Part shown: positions 6,070-9,640 of the stretch, one piece after another
How the letters are laid out: each line of letters starts with the position of its first letter
How positions within the stretch are numbered: the first letter of the stretch is position 1
Source of the DNA: an uncultured beta proteobacterium
GTDB lineage: Bacteria; Pseudomonadota; Gammaproteobacteria; Burkholderiales; Burkholderiaceae_C
DNA: 9,640 nucleotides
NCBI GenBank assembly: GCA_903834645.1
Contig: CAILKA010000161.1
Coordinates: 1-9,640 of the forward strand
Reading direction: 5' to 3'
Made by a program: the position numbers and the translations under genes
Notes under the pieces: generated by a model
Told to the model about the DNA's origin: nothing
Databases searched by the model: none
The model's input: the letters and a program-made list of their open reading frames with translations, nothing else

Positions 6070-7927
6070 GCCGCCCCGCGCCGAGCCACCCGGCGCCGAG
6101 CCCTTGCAGGGCCCGTCCGCCGGTTCCTCCACGGCACCTCCCCAGGCTCCGCGCCTGCCGGGCCTGGACGGCTTGCGCGGCATCGCCGCGCTCGCCGTGA
6201 TCGTGTACCACCTCGAACTGGGCGTGCTGCCCGGCGGCTTCCTGGGCGTGGACCTCTTCTTCACGATCTCGGGCTTCATCATCACCGCGCTGCTGCTGCG
6301 CGAGTTCGAGCAGCGCGGCACGATCGATCTGCCCGCCTTCTGGATGCGGCGCGTGCGCCGCCTCGTGCCCCCCACTTTCGCGATGGTGGCCGTCGTGGTG
6401 GTGCTCACGCCGTCTCTGGACCCCGATGGTCTGGCACGGCTGCGTGCCGACACGCCCGCTGCGCTGGCCTACGTGTCGAACTGGTGGCAGCTCGCCACCG
6501 AGCAGTCCTACTTCGAGGCCTGGGGCCGTCCGCCGCTGCTGCAGCACCTGTGGACGCTCGCGGTGGAGGAGCAGTACTACCTCGTGTGGCCGGTGATTGC
6601 GTGGGTGCTCCTGCTCAGGGGCGGGCGGCGTACGCTCGGCTGGGCCGCATTCGCGCTCGCGCTCATCGGCACGGCCTGGATGGCGTGGGTGCATGCGAGC
6701 CTGCCGCCCGGCGCCGACGCGAGCCGGCCCTACCTCGGCACCGACACGCATGCGATGGGGCTGCTGCTCGGGTCGGCGCTGGCCTGTGCGGCCCGTCCGT
6801 GGGCGCCGCGCGGGCCGCTGGCCGGGGTGGATGCGCTGGCCGCCGCCCTGGCACTGACGCTGGCGGCGATGATGTTCGGCCTGCACGGGGCTTCGGCCTT
6901 CCTCTACTCGGGCGGCTTCCTGCTCGCGTCGTGGCTCGCCGCCGTGCTCATCCTCACCGGGCTGCAGCCGCACACGCGCGTGCAGCGCGTGCTCGAGTCG
7001 CCGTTCATGCGCTGGGCTGGCACGCGTTCGTTCGCGCTCTACCTGTGGCACTGGCCGATCGTGGTGTGGATGCGCCCCTCCAGCGCGGAAGGCGGGGCAG
7101 AGCTGGGGCTGACGCTTGCGCGGCTGGCTGCCATGGTGATGGCTGCCGAGCTCTCGTATCGGCTCATCGAGGAGCCGCTGCGGCGTGCCGGCGACCATCC
7201 GCTGGGGCGATGGCACGCCCGCGCCATCGGGGCTGGGGCTGCGGTGGGTGTCGCGGCACTCGCGATGCTGCAACTCGGGCGCCCCCCTGCAGCGGCTCTG
7301 TCGCCGGCACAGGGCTACTTCGGGCTCTCCTGGCTGGAGGTGCAGCCGCCCGTTGCGCGCCCCGACTCTCTGCTGGGAGCCCGCGAGCCGCGTGCCGTGG
7401 TGCGAGCCGCGCCTGGCGCGGCAGGCCCGGCGCGCGCCGTGCCGGGCAACCGCGTGACCGTCATCGGCGACTCGGTGGCCCTGGGTGCGCGCGACGCGCT
7501 CGAGCAGGCGGTGCCGGGCCTGTCGGTGGATGCCGAAGTGGGCCGCCATGCCTGGGATGCGCCGCAGGTGGTGGCCCGGCTGCGCGAAGGCCTGGCTCTG
7601 GGCGAGGCCGTGGTGCTGCACCTGGGCACGAACAGCTCCATGCCTGAGGCCCGGCTGCGCGAGGTGCTGCAGGCGCTGGCAGACCGGCGCCTGGTGGTGC
7701 TGGTCACGCCGCACGCCCGTCGACCCTGGATCTCATCGAACCAGGCGCTGGTGCAGCGTCTGGCCGGGGAGCATCGCAACGTGCGCGTCGTCGATTGGGC
7801 CGCGATGGTGGCGGCTGAGCCGGGCTACGTCGTCGCCGATGGCGTGCACCCGAGCGTGGCGGGGATGCGCGCGCTCGGTGCGGGCGTGGCCCTTGCGTTG
7901 CAGCCTTTGCCCAGCGCGGCTCGCTGA
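6053..7927 (+). CDS. OatA/OafA-like membrane O-acetyltransferase with C-terminal SGNH domain
   Basis: About 624 residues. The N-terminal acyltransferase-3 domain has about 11 membrane segments. Motifs: LPGLDGLRGIAA, VYH with key His53, GVDLFFTISGFIIT (65-78), FWMRRVRRLVPP (96-107), WTLAVEEQYYLVWP (167-180), LYLWHWPIV and YRLIEEPLRR. The C-terminal SGNH domain has IGDSVALGA (Ser474), EVGRHAWD, HLGTN (Asn527) and DGVHP (Asp596, His599). This is the layout of OatA, which passes acetyl groups across the membrane and onto muramic acid C6-OH. OafA-type LPS acetyltransferases share the membrane domain, so polysaccharide is the alternative substrate. The start is uncertain: GTG 6053 overlaps the previous gene by 17 bases, TTG 6104 is another choice, and neither has a clear Shine-Dalgarno. 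Residue numbers assume 6053. Last gene of the operon. Confidence 0.9.
   Translation: MPPRAEPPRAEPPGAEPLQGPSAGSSTAPPQAPRLPGLDGLRGIAALAVIVYHLELGVLPGGFLGVDLFFTISGFIITALLLREFEQRGTIDLPAFWMRRVRRLVPPTFAMVAVVVVLTPSLDPDGLARLRADTPAALAYVSNWWQLATEQSYFEAWGRPPLLQHLWTLAVEEQYYLVWPVIAWVLLLRGGRRTLGWAAFALALIGTAWMAWVHASLPPGADASRPYLGTDTHAMGLLLGSALACAARPWAPRGPLAGVDALAAALALTLAAMMFGLHGASAFLYSGGFLLASWLAAVLILTGLQPHTRVQRVLESPFMRWAGTRSFALYLWHWPIVVWMRPSSAEGGAELGLTLARLAAMVMAAELSYRLIEEPLRRAGDHPLGRWHARAIGAGAAVGVAALAMLQLGRPPAAALSPAQGYFGLSWLEVQPPVARPDSLLGAREPRAVVRAAPGAAGPARAVPGNRVTVIGDSVALGARDALEQAVPGLSVDAEVGRHAWDAPQVVARLREGLALGEAVVLHLGTNSSMPEARLREVLQALADRRLVVLVTPHARRPWISSNQALVQRLAGEHRNVRVVDWAAMVAAEPGYVVADGVHPSVAGMRALGAGVALALQPLPSAAR
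6056..6100 (+). repeat. 15-bp tandem repeat at the gene junction
   Basis: Three 15-base units of the form CC(A/G)CCC(C/G)GCGC(T/C)GAG read as PPRAE, PPRAE, PPGAE at the N-terminus of the acyltransferase. The first unit contains, in another frame, the TGA stop (6067-6069) of the lytic transglycosylase. Later units have C in place of that T. Confidence 0.8.
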
Positions 7928-7932
7928 GACGA

Positions 7933-7950
7933 GCGCGCTGGCTGGCGCGC
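7933..7950. terminator. Possible hairpin between convergent genes
   Basis: GCGCGC (7933-7938), a 6-base loop and GCGCGC (7945-7950) could form a short GC-only stem in the 46-bp gap between the convergent acyltransferase and protease genes. There is no T-tract on either side, so intrinsic termination is weakly supported; position is the main argument. Confidence 0.25.
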
Positions 7951-7973
7951 CCGCAGGCCGGTCATCTTCGTGC

Positions 7974-9640
7974 TCAGTCGTCCCGCAGCGCCGACTCGGC
8001 CTTGACCGCGTTTTCGGCCAGCACGAGGCCCTCGGCCATCACGATGCCTTCAGCCATCACGATGCCCTCGGCCAGCACGATGCCCTCGGCCAGCACGATG
8101 CCTTCGGCCATCACGATGCCCTCGGCCATCACGATGCCCTCCGCCAAGATCAGCCCCTTGCCCGTGAGCACCCGGCCGGTGCCGGCTGCCAGCGCATCTC
8201 GCACTTCGGTGGCCGGCCTCATCAGCCCGGTCGTGGCGCTCACCTGCTTACCGAAGATCGGCGAGGCGTAGATGACGCCCGCGGTCAGCAGGGGCTGCGA
8301 GCGCAGCACCCCCACCTGCACCATCGATTGCTCGAGCAGCGCCCCCAGGCTCGTGGGCGTCGTGGGTTGCATCGGCTCCAAGGGTTTGACCGGGCTCAGC
8401 AGCGAGGTCGGCGGCAACGCCGGTTTGACCACCAGGGGTGACTGCGCCTTGTGCATCTGCGGGACCGTATTCAGCGTCACGCGCGGACCCCAGCTCAGCC
8501 GAGGATCCCACAGGGGTTGCATGCGGGAGAACAACGTCTCGCCCGACACCACCTGGTTGCCGCCCGCGTACACCATGCGGCTCCAGGAGACAGTGGCCCC
8601 AGCTACCACCGTCCGGGCTGGCGGCATCGTCTGGCCCTGGCGCAGCAGTGTCATTCCAGCGGAAGCGGCTGGGCTGGCAGCCAGAGTGGAGACATCCGTG
8701 CGCACCGCGCCCGCCAGCGACAGTGCACCCGTGACGTTGAGCAGCCCCGTACCCTGCTGCAGCAGGTGGGCCCCAGGCAGCGGCTCGGCCGTGTACTGCA
8801 GCATCGCCTTGAGCAGCGGTGGCGTCAGGCCCGGGTTGGCCTCGAGCAGCAAGGCGGCCGCGCCCGCCACGACCGGCGCTGCCACCGAGGTGCCGCTGAG
8901 CTCCATCAGCCGGTTGCTGTCGTTCGAGCCGAGCATCGGCAGCTCGAGCGAAGGGTTCTCCCTGACGAGGGTGGGGCGGAAGCCGCCAGGCAGCATGGCC
9001 ATCGCCCCCACCAGTCGGTTGCCCGGGGCCACGAGGTCAGGCTTGAGCAGGTTGTCCCGCCCGAGCGACTTGCCCGCGCTCCACAGCTCGCCACGCGTGG
9101 GCCCGCGCGAGCTGAAGTGGTTCACCGAGTCGTCTTTGCGAGGCACGGAGCTGCGCCAGTTCACCGAGCCCACGGTGATGACGCTCGGATCGATCCCGGG
9201 CGAGCCGACGCCACCGTAGGCCTCACGGGTTTGGCCCCTGATCACGGTGGTGCCGAAATTGCCCGCTGCCGCAACGACCGTGATGCCCGAGGCGACGGCG
9301 ATGCGTGCCGCCTGGCACAGCGGATCCGTCACGTAGCTTTCGCGTGAATCGGAGGCCAGGCTCAGGTTCATCACGCGCACGCCCAGCTCCGGCGCACGCC
9401 GGATCGCGCAATCGATGCCGGCCAGCACCTCGTCGAGCTGACCCACGCCGTTCGCGTCCAGAACACGCATGTCCACGATCGAAGCGCCGGATGCGAGACC
9501 GCCGGCATGCGGGTACATGGATCGCGAGAGGGCTCCCGCGGCCACCGAAGCCACATGTGTGCCGTGCCCATGGGGGTCGGCGAAGCTCGCGTTCGGGTTG
9601 GCGCGGTGGCAGTCCTGCAGGCTCGCCACCGAGGTGTCGA
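7974..9640 (-). CDS. Subtilisin-family (S8) serine protease with C-terminal hexad repeats, partial
   Basis: C-terminal 555 codons of a peptidase S8 (subtilase); the N-terminus, probably including the catalytic Asp, lies past the right edge. Residues are counted from the Val codon at 9629. Catalytic His22 lies in DPHGHGTHVASVAAG, oxyanion Asn124 in VVAAAGNFGT, and nucleophile Ser248 in LSGTSVAAPVVAGAAALLL. Other S8 landmarks are VMNLSLAS, NHFSSRGPTRG and KPDLVAPGNRLVGA, so the visible core looks active. It is followed by about 190 residues with no domain I recognise, then nine hexapeptide repeats (493-546) and a short ALRDD end. Export is expected for the family, but no signal peptide is visible. 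The protease may process envelope or extracellular proteins; no substrate can be assigned. It is convergent with the acetyltransferase operon, not part of it. Confidence 0.93.
   Translation of the reverse strand, partial: DTSVASLQDCHRANPNASFADPHGHGTHVASVAAGALSRSMYPHAGGLASGASIVDMRVLDANGVGQLDEVLAGIDCAIRRAPELGVRVMNLSLASDSRESYVTDPLCQAARIAVASGITVVAAAGNFGTTVIRGQTREAYGGVGSPGIDPSVITVGSVNWRSSVPRKDDSVNHFSSRGPTRGELWSAGKSLGRDNLLKPDLVAPGNRLVGAMAMLPGGFRPTLVRENPSLELPMLGSNDSNRLMELSGTSVAAPVVAGAAALLLEANPGLTPPLLKAMLQYTAEPLPGAHLLQQGTGLLNVTGALSLAGAVRTDVSTLAASPAASAGMTLLRQGQTMPPARTVVAGATVSWSRMVYAGGNQVVSGETLFSRMQPLWDPRLSWGPRVTLNTVPQMHKAQSPLVVKPALPPTSLLSPVKPLEPMQPTTPTSLGALLEQSMVQVGVLRSQPLLTAGVIYASPIFGKQVSATTGLMRPATEVRDALAAGTGRVLTGKGLILAEGIVMAEGIVMAEGIVLAEGIVLAEGIVMAEGIVMAEGLVLAENAVKAESALRDD
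7992..8153 (-). repeat. 18-bp tandem repeat encoding [I/L]V[M/L]AEG hexads
   Basis: Nine 18-base units. In protein order they read LILAEG, IVMAEG, IVMAEG, IVLAEG, IVLAEG, IVMAEG, IVMAEG, LVLAEN, AVKAES. The six central units (8028-8135) are nearly identical at DNA level (minus-strand unit GGCATCGTGATGGCCGAG); the outer ones are diverged. They form the C-terminal tail of the S8 protease. Purely coding repeats without spacers, so not a CRISPR. Confidence 0.93.

Noticed and set aside
7992..8153. CRISPR-like array
   Set aside because: The units are contiguous 18-mers without spacers, in frame with the protease, and encode a regular hexapeptide.
8002..8271. Plus-strand frame with repeated PSAITM units
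   Set aside because: It is the antisense reading of the protease hexad repeats and carries no start context or domain.

Overview
The window is one contiguous piece of a very GC-rich bacterial chromosome. Dense coding, strong G/C at third codon positions and many long antisense shadow frames fit a beta-proteobacterium of the order Burkholderiales (Rubrivivax, Roseateles, Leptothrix or Sphaerotilus type). That placement is an inference from composition and protein style, not from a marker gene. No rRNA, tRNA, insertion sequence, integrase or CRISPR array is visible. Nine protein genes cover almost everything, and no gene-free stretch exceeds about 150 bases.

Left part (1-3739). A gamma-glutamyltransferase lipoprotein runs off the left edge on the minus strand (1-844). 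It is divergent from a secreted protein of the formylglycine-generating-enzyme-like (SUMF1) fold (989-1786, plus). Three minus-strand genes follow, reading right to left: a SRAP/YedK/HMCES abasic-site DNA-crosslinking protein (3739-3083), a membrane-anchored protein with a decayed Mrr-type restriction-endonuclease domain (3020-2442), and an exported histidine phosphatase (2445-1825). The last two overlap by 4 bases.

Centre (3878-7927, plus). This is a tight three-gene operon with overlapping ends, and every product looks directed at the cell envelope. The first is a periplasmic SGNH esterase with an inserted beta-rich domain, resembling peptidoglycan O-acetylesterases of the Ape1 type. The second is a membrane-anchored SLT-type lytic transglycosylase. 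The third is an OatA-like membrane O-acetyltransferase: an acyltransferase-3 domain followed by a C-terminal SGNH domain. Together they could add O-acetyl groups to muramic acid, remove them, and cut the glycan where it is not acetylated. This cycle in one transcription unit is the most interesting system in the window; its substrate is inferred.

Right part (7974-9640, minus). A convergent subtilisin-family (S8) serine protease runs off the right edge. Its C-terminus ends in nine tandem hexapeptides of the form [I/L]V[M/L]AEG, encoded by an 18-bp DNA repeat.

A recurring theme is proteins of known fold with key residues altered. The gamma-glutamyltransferase lacks the substrate-binding Arg-Glu pair, the SUMF1-like protein lacks both active-site cysteines, and the Mrr-like domain lacks the catalytic lysine. 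Short in-frame tandem repeats (6, 12, 15 and 18 bp) lie inside or at the ends of four genes.
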